Origin: Luteolibacter flavescens | GTDB taxonomy: Bacteria; Verrucomicrobiota; Verrucomicrobiia; Verrucomicrobiales; Akkermansiaceae | Reading direction: 5' to 3' | Length of the DNA stretch: 64,000 bases | NCBI RefSeq assembly: GCF_025950085.1 | Contig: NZ_JAPDDS010000004.1 | Location: 417,588-481,587, forward strand | In this document: piece after piece, positions 36,667 to 45,551 of the stretch | How positions within the stretch are numbered: the first letter of the stretch is position 1 | Layout of the letters: each line of letters begins with the position of its first letter | Made by a program: the position numbers and the translations under genes | The notes under the pieces: model-generated | What the model saw: only the letters and a program-made list of their open reading frames with translations | Databases searched by the model: none | What the model was told of the DNA's origin: nothing

Positions 36667-36951
36667 TCACTCGGCCCTGTTTTGCTCGATCTCGATGGCA
36701 GTGAGGGCGAGGGCGTAGGAACGGGCTCTGATGAACCACTTCGTTCCGAACCGGTAGGGGAGTCCGCCATGCCTTCTCAGCTTTCGGACCATCATCAGCA
36801 CGCTCAGCCCATGACGCTCCGCTATTTCGGCGACCGCCATTTCTTCCGTGGGACTGACAGTTGCGGCCTTCGTGGCCGCCTCGATCATCGGGACAAGGTG
36901 GATGTCTAGGGCGTTCCATCGCTCTAACATAGGGAGATCGCAGAATTTCAT
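36667..36951 (-). CDS. Small HTH/excisionase-like protein
   Basis: The start at 36951 (MKFCDLPMLERWNALDIHLV) was preferred to a much longer frame whose first part is Arg/Ser-rich and overlaps the neighbouring gene. The 94-residue product contains a MerR/excisionase-like helix-turn-helix with wing (VAEIAERHGLSVLMMVRKL, then GLPYRFGTKWFIRARS). Such proteins direct excision in integrative elements or regulate small operons. A strong terminator hairpin at 37004-37033 separates it from the gene upstream, so it probably has its own promoter. Confidence 0.6.
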   Translation of the reverse strand: MKFCDLPMLERWNALDIHLVPMIEAATKAATVSPTEEMAVAEIAERHGLSVLMMVRKLRRHGGLPYRFGTKWFIRARSYALALTAIEIEQNRAE

Positions 36952-37003
36952 GCGCCGGCAGGCTTCCCCCGCTTCTTTCCAGCCGCAACAGAACTGTAAA
37001 AGA

Positions 37004-37033
37004 AGGCCCCGCCCCCTTGCGAGGGCGAGGCCT
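37004..37033 (-). terminator. Terminator hairpin inside the tRNA-adjacent block
   Basis: aggccccgccc (37004-37014) pairs with gggcgaggcct (37023-37033) with one mismatch. On the minus strand it is followed by tcttttac. It ends the three-gene minus-strand operon. Confidence 0.65.
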
Positions 37034-37039
37034 GGATCT

Positions 37040-37570
37040 TCATTCGCCACGGGTGGCCGGCTGCTTCCGTCGCTGGCGGTGCTCGCGGGCCAATGCCTGC
37101 TCGAAGCGCTCGACCGGACTGCGCGCCTGTCGCTTCGCCACCTCCCGCCGCCCAAGGGCCGCGTGGTAGTCGATGGCGGCCAGAATGAACTCAGCCGGGG
37201 AAATGCCCCAGTCGCTCGCTGCCGAACAAACCGCCCGCCACGCATCACCCAAAATCGCGACTTCAAGCCGGGTGCAGGCCCCGGTGCGAAGGCCTTTCCT
37301 GAGCGATTGCAGCCGTGATTTCGGGGACTTGACCCCCGCGGCTGACGGTTTGTTGAAGGGCTCCGGGCCGCAGATTTGCCGGTGATTGAGCGCCACTGCG
37401 ATGCTGTGGCCGATCATCCCTAGGATGCTTCCCTTCCTCCAGTCGGGCTTTTCTGCCCAAAAGGAGTTGAGATCCTCGATCAGAGCGGATGGCACATCGA
37501 AGCTGAGCGGCTTCACGTCAGCGGGCGCAAAGATGGCCCGGTGAATCCACTGTGGCTCGGAGGCAATCAT
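37040..37570 (-). CDS. Hypothetical protein of the tRNA-adjacent block
   Basis: The start at 37570 overlaps the upstream stop by 4 bp. The protein has 176 residues and begins MIASEPQWIHRAIFAPADVK. The middle (RLEVAILGDAWRAVCSAASD, then WGISPAEFILAAIDYHAALG) is helical, and the C-terminus is very basic (RQARSPVERFEQALAREHRQ). This recalls DNA-binding accessory or plasmid-type proteins, but I recognise no family. Confidence 0.6.
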   Translation of the reverse strand: MIASEPQWIHRAIFAPADVKPLSFDVPSALIEDLNSFWAEKPDWRKGSILGMIGHSIAVALNHRQICGPEPFNKPSAAGVKSPKSRLQSLRKGLRTGACTRLEVAILGDAWRAVCSAASDWGISPAEFILAAIDYHAALGRREVAKRQARSPVERFEQALAREHRQRRKQPATRGE

Positions 37571-37797
37571 GACGCCCCCCTTTCTACGGCCGGCGGCTCG
37601 ATCGCGGGCACGACCCACTCCCCGAACCATGGATGGTCGGGGGCGTCGCCAGCCTGATAGACGTCGGCATAGTCTTGGCGGACGTAGAGTGCCCCGCCTT
37701 CCTGCAGGTCGGCCTTCACCTCGAGCACCTGCCACGCGTCGAGGGCATCGGACCGCCACCAGTAGAAGCCGGGGGAGGGTGGGTGGGTCGCAATCAA
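37567..37797 (-). CDS. Small hypothetical protein with TTG start
   Basis: No ATG or GTG fits. TTG at 37797 overlaps the preceding stop (TTGA) and has a strong ribosome-binding site AGGAGG 6 bp upstream. This gives 76 residues (MIATHPPSPGFYWWRSDALD, then AWQVLEVKADLQEGGALYVR). It overlaps the next gene by 4 bp. It is rich in Trp and acidic residues. No family is recognised; its size and coupled arrangement are typical of phage or satellite genes. Confidence 0.6.
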   Translation of the reverse strand: MIATHPPSPGFYWWRSDALDAWQVLEVKADLQEGGALYVRQDYADVYQAGDAPDHPWFGEWVVPAIEPPAVERGAS

Positions 37798-38420
37798 CGC
37801 GCACCTCCTTCCTTTGCTGCCTTTTTGGTCCGGTCCAGCCACACCGCATAGCCAACCGTGCCGAGCAGGTAGTCCCCGACGGTGATCTCCAGCTTCACGG
37901 CCAGCCGCTCGATCCGATGCCAATCCGCCTCCTTGAAGCGGAATGCGGCAGGGGCTGATGGCACCTCCTTCTGCATCTCGGCAAGGCACTCCCGCCGTGC
38001 GGGGGCGACAAAGCCGGGGGAGAGCTGATGGGGCGATTTCCACTGCCTCGCGCGAAGCGTCACGTCTTCCTCGTCACGCACGGAGGATGCGGGGAGCTCG
38101 GCAAGCCCGGGGCCGAGGAAAAGCGCCTTGGCGGACGCCGGCACCATCAGCTCGACGTCCACGAAGCAACGGGGCTCCATGACCTCGATCCGGTTCCGTC
38201 TGCAAAGCGGGCCGTCGAGGATCGAGTTGAGATAGCGGTTCTCCGCAGCGGCGCCATCGAGGTAGCCGATCAGCGCGGCGTTCATCACTTGGTCCTCGGT
38301 GAGACGGTTTGCTGCCGCCTCCTGGCGTAGCCGCTGCCGCAACGAGGCGGGGGCGGTGAATTCGATCTGCACGTTGTCCCCGGTTTCCACTGGTGCGGGG
38401 CTCATCTGTCGCTTGTTCAT
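37794..38420 (-). CDS. Hypothetical protein, first gene of the tRNA-adjacent operon
   Basis: The start at 38420 (MNKRQMSPAPVETGDNVQIE) gives 208 residues. The N-terminal part IEFTAPASLRQRLRQEAAANRLTEDQ has the look of a ribbon-helix-helix DNA-binding protein (VQIEFTAPASLRQRL). The rest is unassigned; the end WHRIERLAVKLEITVGDYLL is helical. As the first gene it may regulate the operon from the inverted repeat just upstream. Confidence 0.6.
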   Translation of the reverse strand: MNKRQMSPAPVETGDNVQIEFTAPASLRQRLRQEAAANRLTEDQVMNAALIGYLDGAAAENRYLNSILDGPLCRRNRIEVMEPRCFVDVELMVPASAKALFLGPGLAELPASSVRDEEDVTLRARQWKSPHQLSPGFVAPARRECLAEMQKEVPSAPAAFRFKEADWHRIERLAVKLEITVGDYLLGTVGYAVWLDRTKKAAKEGGAR

Positions 38421-38437
38421 TTCTCGGGTCAAAGAGA

Positions 38438-38512
38438 GAGGGCAACCCCGGCAGCGCTAGCACGCGTTCCCCCCGCGACACGACTCGCAGACGGGTAGCC
38501 GAGGTTGCCCTC
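38438..38512. promoter_or_regulatory. Inverted repeat upstream of the tRNA-adjacent operon
   Basis: gagggcaaccccggc (38438-38452) and gccgaggttgccctc (38498-38512) are inverted with one mismatch in 15 and a 45-bp loop. Placed 18-92 bp ahead of the first gene, it could be an operator or an element end. Confidence 0.45.
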
Positions 38513-39060
38513 AAATCTCTGTTCTTTGTTCCGCGCCTGGATTCGTGGTCCGGGCCTGAGAATGCGGGTCGAGGTGCTAGCCCCAACGGGAATGAGACTA
38601 TCCAATCACTGGGCCCGTGCCACTCCAAAAAGTGGCCTTCGTTCTACTCATCGAGGATTAGAAATAAATATTGCACGTTCAGCTCGGGGATTCTGCGGGC
38701 GGTCTGGCGACGGCATGTCAACTTCGGCGAAGTATGCTGTGACTCTATTCAGGCAATCGGGGCGCGTCATTTTTCAGAATTCAGACGCGCCAACCAACAA
38801 TATCAAAATCGGATCCATTCCGACGGAAATTAGCCACAAACTGGGACTTTGCCCGACGGTTGATCGTGGATCGACGCCAGATCCGTCTGAAAGGATTTGC
38901 CTAATTGGAAGATGACTGCGCTAGGGGGTAATTCGGTCATCAGCATCCAAAATGAGACATTGATCGAAATCAACTTCCCTTTGATCGAGCGGTATTGCTC
39001 ATATGTTTCTGATAGAAGATCACGAATCTTGTTTCTGAATCCAAGAATAGACCCTTCCCA
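38513..39060. other. AT-richer intergenic region
   Basis: About 550 bp with no convincing gene. A minus-strand frame between 38830 and 39060 reads protein-like in part (FRNKIRDLLSETYEQYRSIK) but has no suitable start there. An 8-bp inverted repeat ggcgcgtc/gacgcgcc lies at 38761-38791. The base composition differs from the flanks, which suggests transferred DNA. Confidence 0.4.
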
Positions 39061-40503
39061 ATGAGATCCTCCTCGGTTTTCCTCACGTTGTCTCTCTCCC
39101 TCGTAGGAGCTTCCTACTCCCAGACCAATTTTCCCCTTGGCGCAACCTTCGGAGCGCCTGGCTCCGACAGTGCCATCTACCCGTTCACCGGCACCAATTC
39201 CGCAGGCACTTTTCACTCGATGGAATTCAGCTCCTATAACGGGGGGCTGCTTCTGTACAGCCCCGATGAAAGCCTGAGCCGCGGAGCCATCGACGGCGGA
39301 TTGACCCTCTACGGAAACCCCGTCGATATCGTCTTGGCGTCCGACACTGCCGGAGATTACGGACGCGGTGTATTCAACGTGTGGAAGGGGGATAAATGGA
39401 TCAGCGGACTCTCCACCGACAAACCGCTATTCAGCATCGCAAGCCCCGCCATGACCGCGAAATTCGATGGGCTGAACGTAGAGGTAAACAACGGCACCCT
39501 CAAGGTCGGCGGACATTCAGTCCTGACCGCAGGTCAGACGGCTCTTGCGATTGGAAGCGGCAGCACCAGCAGCGCAAATTCTTTTGCTTTCGGTAATACG
39601 GTGACGGCACCCGGCGTGTATTCCGGCGGCTTCGGCTATGGAACCACGGCCCAAGGATACAGCCAGTTCGTTGTGGGCCACTTCAACACGCTCCAAGGCA
39701 CGAGTACACCGAACCTGAACTGGTCCGATGCACTGTTCATTGTGGGCAACGGTATAAACGGCAGCTCCAGGTCGAATGCCTTTATGGTCGAGCGTTCCGG
39801 AAACGCGCGCGTTACTGGTTCGCTGATGACAGGGCCGAATTCAATGGCCACAGGAAACAGGTCCGTTGCCACGGGAGAATCGAGTGCCGCAGGGCACTAC
39901 TCCAACGCTTTGGGCAACTCAGGAACGCACGTCAATGCGACGTACTCAACCTCGATGGGAAACTCGACTACCTACGGTCCGTATTCGACCGCAATGGGCA
40001 ACTCTGCCGCAGGTGGTGATTACTCCACCGCAATGGGCAAGTCCCAAGCCAATGCCTATTACGGCACTGCGATGGGAATAGGCACCGTTTCGCAAGCCTA
40101 CGCTTCAACGGTGGTTGGGACCTACAATTTCGCGGGCACCCCGCATCACACGCAGTGGGTTGCGACGGATGATATCTTCGTGGTGGGGAATGGGGTGGAC
40201 GCGTCAAACCGCTCCAACGCTCTCGTGGTAAAGAAGAACGGCAGCCTCGCGGCGGGATCGGGAACCGTTTTTGGGACGGTTCCTGCCGGGTCCAGTCAAG
40301 TGATCGTGGGCGCCTACAATGACACATCCACTGAGGCGACGACCCCCGCCACAGATCGTGGCAAGGGCGTTTTCACCGTGGGTGCTGGAACGGGCACGTC
40401 GGCCCGGAAGAATGCCCTTCGGGTTACCACATCTGGAAAGGTTCTCGTCCAGCCTTCCGGCGAGCTGTCCATGGGCACCTTCACGAGCGGGGAAAAGCCC
40501 TGA
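39061..40503 (+). CDS. Secreted protein with YadA-like head repeats
   Basis: A 480-residue protein with a signal peptide (SVFLTLSLSLVGASYSQ). Residues about 165-360 contain repeats of the trimeric-adhesin head type (ALAIGSGSTSSANSFAFGNT; SVATGESSAAGHYSNALGNS; YSTAMGNSAAGGDYSTAMGK), which form a left-handed beta-roll in YadA. The FVVGNGVDASNRSNALVV pattern occurs twice and recalls tail-fibre and peptidase-like surface proteins. The membrane-anchor domain of true trimeric autotransporters is not visible, so attachment must differ. It is followed by the DUF1800/DUF1501 genes. Confidence 0.78.
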   Translation: MRSSSVFLTLSLSLVGASYSQTNFPLGATFGAPGSDSAIYPFTGTNSAGTFHSMEFSSYNGGLLLYSPDESLSRGAIDGGLTLYGNPVDIVLASDTAGDYGRGVFNVWKGDKWISGLSTDKPLFSIASPAMTAKFDGLNVEVNNGTLKVGGHSVLTAGQTALAIGSGSTSSANSFAFGNTVTAPGVYSGGFGYGTTAQGYSQFVVGHFNTLQGTSTPNLNWSDALFIVGNGINGSSRSNAFMVERSGNARVTGSLMTGPNSMATGNRSVATGESSAAGHYSNALGNSGTHVNATYSTSMGNSTTYGPYSTAMGNSAAGGDYSTAMGKSQANAYYGTAMGIGTVSQAYASTVVGTYNFAGTPHHTQWVATDDIFVVGNGVDASNRSNALVVKKNGSLAAGSGTVFGTVPAGSSQVIVGAYNDTSTEATTPATDRGKGVFTVGAGTGTSARKNALRVTTSGKVLVQPSGELSMGTFTSGEKP

Positions 40504-40617
40504 TCGTCTTGAAATCCGTCTGCCTGTCCGGGGAGGTATCCTGCGGTTGCTCGCTTTCGAGATGAAGGCGCTCCCGTCCGCAATTCTCCGGGCCCACCTC
40601 TCCAACCCTACCCGCGC

Positions 40618-43600
40618 ATGACGCCTAATCCAAGCTTCCGGCAGGTCCCTCTTCTGCACCGTCCGCTGCTGCTTTCCCTCGCATTTGGCTGCGTAGGAAG
40701 CTTCCTCCCGACCCAGCTTTTAGCCGGGCCGGTTCCGTCGGACAAGCCTGTCCACTTTCCCGCCTGGTGGTTCGAGCGGGACGTGATCAAACGTCTCGAT
40801 CCACCTGCCGCGACACCTCTCTGGGCTAGTGGCCACTATCCGGCGAGCGATGACTTCGCCACAGTCAATGAAGGTCAGCTCAAGACCATGGTGGCCGCCG
40901 CGGTGGCGGAGATGAACAGTCGCCTGCCCGATGAGGTCGATGGCGCCGGTACCAGTGATGGCGCGGGCCGGGCACTCAACAATCTAGTCGCATCTTGGAA
41001 CGCCGCGCCTGCCCCCGGGATCACGCGGGAAGATTTCGCCGCTGTGAACGTAGGCCAGCTCAAGGCTGTTTCCTCCATGATCTATGGTCGCCTGCGGGCA
41101 GTCGGTTACCCCGACCTGAGTTTCTGGAGCAATGTCCTGGGCAATGCAAATGACTATGCCGCTGCAAACCTAGGCCAAGTGAAGTATCTACTGAGCTTTG
41201 ATCCATCCGGTCTACAGCACGACCGATGGACCGGCATCACGGGCACCGACATCTCCACCATCCCGCTGGGGACCGTTCCGGGCAGTCCGGGCTCGCAGCC
41301 GGGCACCACGGATCGGGACAACAATCCCTTGGAGGACAGTTCCGCCAGCGTGAATTACGGCGAGCGTTTCCGGGGTTATCTCGTGCCACCTGCGAGCGGT
41401 GTTTATCGCTTCTGGTTGCTGGCTTCCGGAACCGCCCAGCTTTACATCAGCAATGATGACGATCCGGTGAATTCCATTCTCCGCGCTTCGGTCACATCGT
41501 CCACCGACGCCAACAACTGGACTGATGCCAATGCCGGGAAGTCCACACTGCTCTGGCTGGAGAAGGGCAAGCCCTACCATATCGAGGTGCGGCACAAGGC
41601 GGGCACCGGAGGCAACCACATCAAGGTTGGCTGGCTCGTGCCAACGACTCCCGCCCATCAGGATCCGATCAATGTCACGACGCCCACGCAGATCATTCCG
41701 GCCTCTGCACTGTGGAACCGTCTCGGCAAGCCGGCACCGGTTTTCACCCCGCCGGCGGCCTTGACTTGGACGGACTCCCCGCAGAATGCCTCCAATCCGG
41801 AGAGCCACAAGAACTACAATGCGGCTGTGCGCTTCCTCACACAGGCGACCTACGGTCCGAGCGGATGGCTCACCGACGCTACCTATGACATCAACGATGT
41901 CTGGACCAACGCCACGGCCGCAGGTTCAGGCTCGAACGTCATTCCCTACGACGTGTCCCGCGTTCAGTCTCTGGGATTCGAAGGGTGGATCAACGAGCAA
42001 ATGAATCCTGCCGTGATCCCCCAGACCCGCCTGCATGACTACGTCCAGAAAAAGAGAACGTGGGATTCCTCAGGATCGGGCAACCATTACTGGCACAACT
42101 TGTTTTACTCCGCTTGGTGGCGTGCCGCGATCACCGGGCGTGACCAACTCCGCCAGCGTGTCGCGTTCGCCCTGAGTCAGACCATGGTGATTTCCAACAC
42201 CGCGCTGAACCCTCGTTCGGACGCGACCAGTGACTACTATGACGATGCCCTTGCGAAGAACGCCTTTGGGAATTTCCGCACCATCCTGAAAGATGTCACC
42301 CTGCACCCCGCCATGGGGCTCTACCTGAACATGCTCAGGAACGAGAAGCCGGATGCCGATCCGACGCTCGTGTCGACCGCACGCGTTCCGAACGAAAACT
42401 ATGCGCGCGAGTTGCTGCAGCTTTTCTCCATCGGGATGCACCGCTTGAACCCGGACGGTTCATTGCTGCTCAATTCCGCGGGCAAGCCTGTCCCGACCTA
42501 TGACCAGAAAACCGTCGAAGGGATAGCTCACATCTTCACGGGATGGGACTACGAATACCACATTCCGGGCTACAATCCCTGGTTTTACGACGCGGATCTG
42601 ATTGCCCAATGGAATCTTCTGAAGCAGTCGGATCCTGATGCCCCAGCCCCAGCCGCCCCGCCGGAGAGGCACGTGCCGGAATACATCCGTCCGATGATTT
42701 CCTATCCAGGAAAACACTTTACTGGCCAAAAGCGGATACTGAACAACGAGGTGCTTCCCGGCATGCCGAAGTTTGGCAGCCAGAATGTCCCCGCCTACGG
42801 TAGCCACGCCTCAATCTCCGGCCTTGCCTCGGACCCTACCTATGTAGGCCTCCCAAATGCAGAACTGGATGCAGTGCTCGACTCGATCTTCAACCATCCA
42901 AATTGCGGTCCCTTCATCTGCCGGCAGTTGATCCAGCGCCTCGTCACCTCAAATCCGAGCCCGGGCTATGTCTATCGCGTGGTTGCCGCCTTCAATAACG
43001 ACGGCACCAGCGGGATTGATCCCATCACCGGCCAGGACCGCCGCAACGGCCGGGGCAACATGGACTCCGTTGTAAAGGCCATCCTGCTAGATCACGAAGC
43101 CAGGTCCGCATCGATGCTCACTCAACCGACCTTCGGAAAGCAGCGAGAACCTGTCCTTCGCATCACTGCACTTGCCCGTGCGTTCCCTTCCACGGACGGT
43201 GATCCCGCAGTGAATCTGTGGAAGATGCACACTACGAGCTTTGTGCCGGCTGCAAACCATTGGCAGGGAGATTTGAATCAGACTCCGCTGGGCGCTCCAT
43301 CGGTCTTCAACTTCTACCGGCCCGATTATCAGTTCCCGCAAATGGGGGCTGACATCACGACACCGGAATTCCAGCTCACGACTGGAACCAGTGTGATCAA
43401 CCAGGCGAACTTCGTGCACGACGCCTTCTTCATGTGGCCGCCCCGCAGCGGCACGCAGGGGCTGGCCAGCTTCCTGCAGGGGAACAAGATCATTTGCATG
43501 GATCTGACTCCGTGGATGTCCCTGATGGCCAGCAACGATCTGGACAACCTGATCGACGAACTGAACAAACGCCTGATGGCAGGGCAGTTCCCGGCTGAGG

Positions 43601-43938
43601 GCAAGCAGGTGATCAAGGACTTCGTCACCAACAAGACGGTTAGCAGCAGTTCAACGGTGGTGGACAATAAGGTCACGATCACAACTTCGGTGCCACACAC
43701 GTATGCGGTCGGGGATCGGATCATGTTCCACCCTGCGCCCGTGGCCGAGCAACCCCGCAAGACCCACGTCATCACCGCAGTGCCGACGGCGAACAGCTTC
43801 ACCATCGCACATGACACCACCTACACCTATCCGGGCCGCACGGTGTCGACGCTCCACGACCATTCATCGCCGCGTGAGCGCCTTTTCACAGTCGTCAACC
43901 TGATGGTCAATTCGCCCGATTTCATCATTCAACGATAA
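40618..43938 (+). CDS. DUF1800 family protein with PA14 domain
   Basis: A 1106-residue exported protein. After the signal region (LLLSLAFGCVGSFLPTQLLA) come three copies of a motif (DFATVNEGQLK at 79-89, DFAAVNVGQLK at 139-149, DYAAANLGQVK at 179-189). A PA14-like carbohydrate-binding domain follows (RFRGYLVPPASGVYRFWLLA, KPYHIEVRHKAG). The DUF1800 core occupies the second half (AVRFLTQATYGPS, RQRVAFALSQTMVIS, NENYARELLQLFSIGMHRLN, AHIFTGWDY). DUF1800 genes are almost always next to DUF1501 genes in Verrucomicrobia and Planctomycetes, as here; their function is not established. Confidence 0.9.
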   Translation: MTPNPSFRQVPLLHRPLLLSLAFGCVGSFLPTQLLAGPVPSDKPVHFPAWWFERDVIKRLDPPAATPLWASGHYPASDDFATVNEGQLKTMVAAAVAEMNSRLPDEVDGAGTSDGAGRALNNLVASWNAAPAPGITREDFAAVNVGQLKAVSSMIYGRLRAVGYPDLSFWSNVLGNANDYAAANLGQVKYLLSFDPSGLQHDRWTGITGTDISTIPLGTVPGSPGSQPGTTDRDNNPLEDSSASVNYGERFRGYLVPPASGVYRFWLLASGTAQLYISNDDDPVNSILRASVTSSTDANNWTDANAGKSTLLWLEKGKPYHIEVRHKAGTGGNHIKVGWLVPTTPAHQDPINVTTPTQIIPASALWNRLGKPAPVFTPPAALTWTDSPQNASNPESHKNYNAAVRFLTQATYGPSGWLTDATYDINDVWTNATAAGSGSNVIPYDVSRVQSLGFEGWINEQMNPAVIPQTRLHDYVQKKRTWDSSGSGNHYWHNLFYSAWWRAAITGRDQLRQRVAFALSQTMVISNTALNPRSDATSDYYDDALAKNAFGNFRTILKDVTLHPAMGLYLNMLRNEKPDADPTLVSTARVPNENYARELLQLFSIGMHRLNPDGSLLLNSAGKPVPTYDQKTVEGIAHIFTGWDYEYHIPGYNPWFYDADLIAQWNLLKQSDPDAPAPAAPPERHVPEYIRPMISYPGKHFTGQKRILNNEVLPGMPKFGSQNVPAYGSHASISGLASDPTYVGLPNAELDAVLDSIFNHPNCGPFICRQLIQRLVTSNPSPGYVYRVVAAFNNDGTSGIDPITGQDRRNGRGNMDSVVKAILLDHEARSASMLTQPTFGKQREPVLRITALARAFPSTDGDPAVNLWKMHTTSFVPAANHWQGDLNQTPLGAPSVFNFYRPDYQFPQMGADITTPEFQLTTGTSVINQANFVHDAFFMWPPRSGTQGLASFLQGNKIICMDLTPWMSLMASNDLDNLIDELNKRLMAGQFPAEGKQVIKDFVTNKTVSSSSTVVDNKVTITTSVPHTYAVGDRIMFHPAPVAEQPRKTHVITAVPTANSFTIAHDTTYTYPGRTVSTLHDHSSPRERLFTVVNLMVNSPDFIIQR

Positions 43939-43943
43939 AACCC

Positions 43944-45551
43944 ATGCCTCCCAAAGACCTTCTCAAATTCTATTCGCGCCGTGGATTCCTTAGCCATGCG
44001 GCGCGCGCGGGAGTCGGTTCTCTCGCTGCATCCGCCCTCATGCGGGACCTGAACCTCATCAACACAGCCTCTGCTCAGGGACCGTTGGATGACATCAGTG
44101 ATTACAAGGCTCTCTGCTGTATCTTCCTTGCCGGTGGCAATGACTCGGACAACACCATCATCGACACCAGGTCGACACCGTATCAAAACTACAAGGACAT
44201 CCGGAACCTGCTCGCCATCAAGACAGGTCTGGAGCCGCTAACCGTACCAATATCAGGCAGCGACCCGGTCATTCATCCCTTCGCCCTGCATCCGGCGCTG
44301 GGCACGGCGGCAGGGGGCGGGGGGATTAAGAAACTCTTCGAGGAGAAGAAGGCCGCTGTGCTTTTCAACGTGGGGCCATTGGTGCGGCCGGTGATCAAGG
44401 CCGAGTATCTGGCCGGCACTGCGGCTCTTCCTCCGCAGCTTTATTCCCACAGCGACCAGACCACACACTGGCAAACCTCTTGGCCCGATGAGCCGCCGAA
44501 GACCGGTTGGGCCGGGCGGATGGGGGACTGGCTGTTGAATGGGGTGGAGGATGTCGGCCAATTGGCATCCCTCAATATCTCAGTCTCGGGAACGAACACG
44601 TTCCAGCGGGGTGAGCACTTTCATCCATTCAGCGTGGCGTCCAAGGGGGCGGTGACCCTGACTGATGGACTTCCGATCGGCCCAGCCACTCCGGAAGGAC
44701 CACAGCGCTACGAATGGCTTGGAGGATGGCACCAAGCACTGGGAAAGATTGTCGAGATTCCCACGCCGGAAAACATGCAGCGCAGCGCCTATGCCGGCGT
44801 GCTGGGTAATGCCATAGCCAGCGGCGTGAATGTCAACCAAGCGCTCGATGACACCGTGGAGGTCGGTGAACGCTGCACGGATGGCTCTCCCGGTGAATGG
44901 GTATGGGACATCGCATGGCCGAGTGGGTCACCGTGGACCGGACTCGGGTTCCCAAGGACCTCGCTGGGTGGCCAGCTCAAGATGGTGGCCCGCATGATTG
45001 CTGCCAGGGTTGCGTTGGGAATGTCGAAGCGACAAACTTTCTTCGTTCAACTAGGGGGCTTCGACACCCACGCGGACCAAGTTTTTTCCGGGAATCCATC
45101 GGTGGGCACCCACGCCCAGCTTCTCACCGAGCTGAGCGACGCCGTATTCGCCTTCCAGCGCGCCTTGGAGCAGTTGGGGGTGATGGGCGATCACCTCGGG
45201 ATCCAGAACAAGGTGGTTTCCTTCACCGCGTCCGACTTCGGCCGAACCTTCCGGTCAAATGGACTCGGTAGCGATCACGGCTGGGGTGCACATCACTTCA
45301 TCTTCGGCGGCAATGGCGAAGCAACCAGCGCCCTTGATGGCGGCAAGACCTATGGTGCTTTCCCGAACCAATTTCTTGGCAGCAGCCCTGACGATGCGGG
45401 CGGAGGGAGATGGATTCCCACCACCTCCGTTGATGCATACAGTGCTACGCTGGGAAGATGGTTCGGCGTCAGCGAAGAGGGACTCAATTTGATCTTCCCC
45501 AATCTGACTCACTTTTCTAACAGGAACCTCGGCTTCATGCGCACGACCTGA
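43944..45551 (+). CDS. DUF1501 family protein with Tat signal
   Basis: A 535-residue protein beginning with a twin-arginine signal (SRRGFLSHAARAGVGSLAAS, RR at 12-13). The family motifs CCIFLAGGNDSDNTIID, SDQTTHWQTSWP, FFVQLGGFDTHADQ and DFGRTFRSNGLGSDHGWGAH are clear. DUF1501 proteins have a sulfatase/phosphatase-like fold. The gene lies 5 bp after DUF1800, and its stop overlaps the start of the next gene. The pair probably acts outside the cytoplasm. Confidence 0.92.
   Translation: MPPKDLLKFYSRRGFLSHAARAGVGSLAASALMRDLNLINTASAQGPLDDISDYKALCCIFLAGGNDSDNTIIDTRSTPYQNYKDIRNLLAIKTGLEPLTVPISGSDPVIHPFALHPALGTAAGGGGIKKLFEEKKAAVLFNVGPLVRPVIKAEYLAGTAALPPQLYSHSDQTTHWQTSWPDEPPKTGWAGRMGDWLLNGVEDVGQLASLNISVSGTNTFQRGEHFHPFSVASKGAVTLTDGLPIGPATPEGPQRYEWLGGWHQALGKIVEIPTPENMQRSAYAGVLGNAIASGVNVNQALDDTVEVGERCTDGSPGEWVWDIAWPSGSPWTGLGFPRTSLGGQLKMVARMIAARVALGMSKRQTFFVQLGGFDTHADQVFSGNPSVGTHAQLLTELSDAVFAFQRALEQLGVMGDHLGIQNKVVSFTASDFGRTFRSNGLGSDHGWGAHHFIFGGNGEATSALDGGKTYGAFPNQFLGSSPDDAGGGRWIPTTSVDAYSATLGRWFGVSEEGLNLIFPNLTHFSNRNLGFMRTT

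Noticed and set aside
36048..38512. Complete integrative element at tRNA-Leu
   Set aside because: I found no integrase gene and no second copy of the tRNA 3' end, so an intact element with att sites is not supported.
39061..40503. True trimeric autotransporter adhesin
   Set aside because: Head repeats are present but the C-terminal YadA membrane anchor is missing, so only a head-like surface protein is called.
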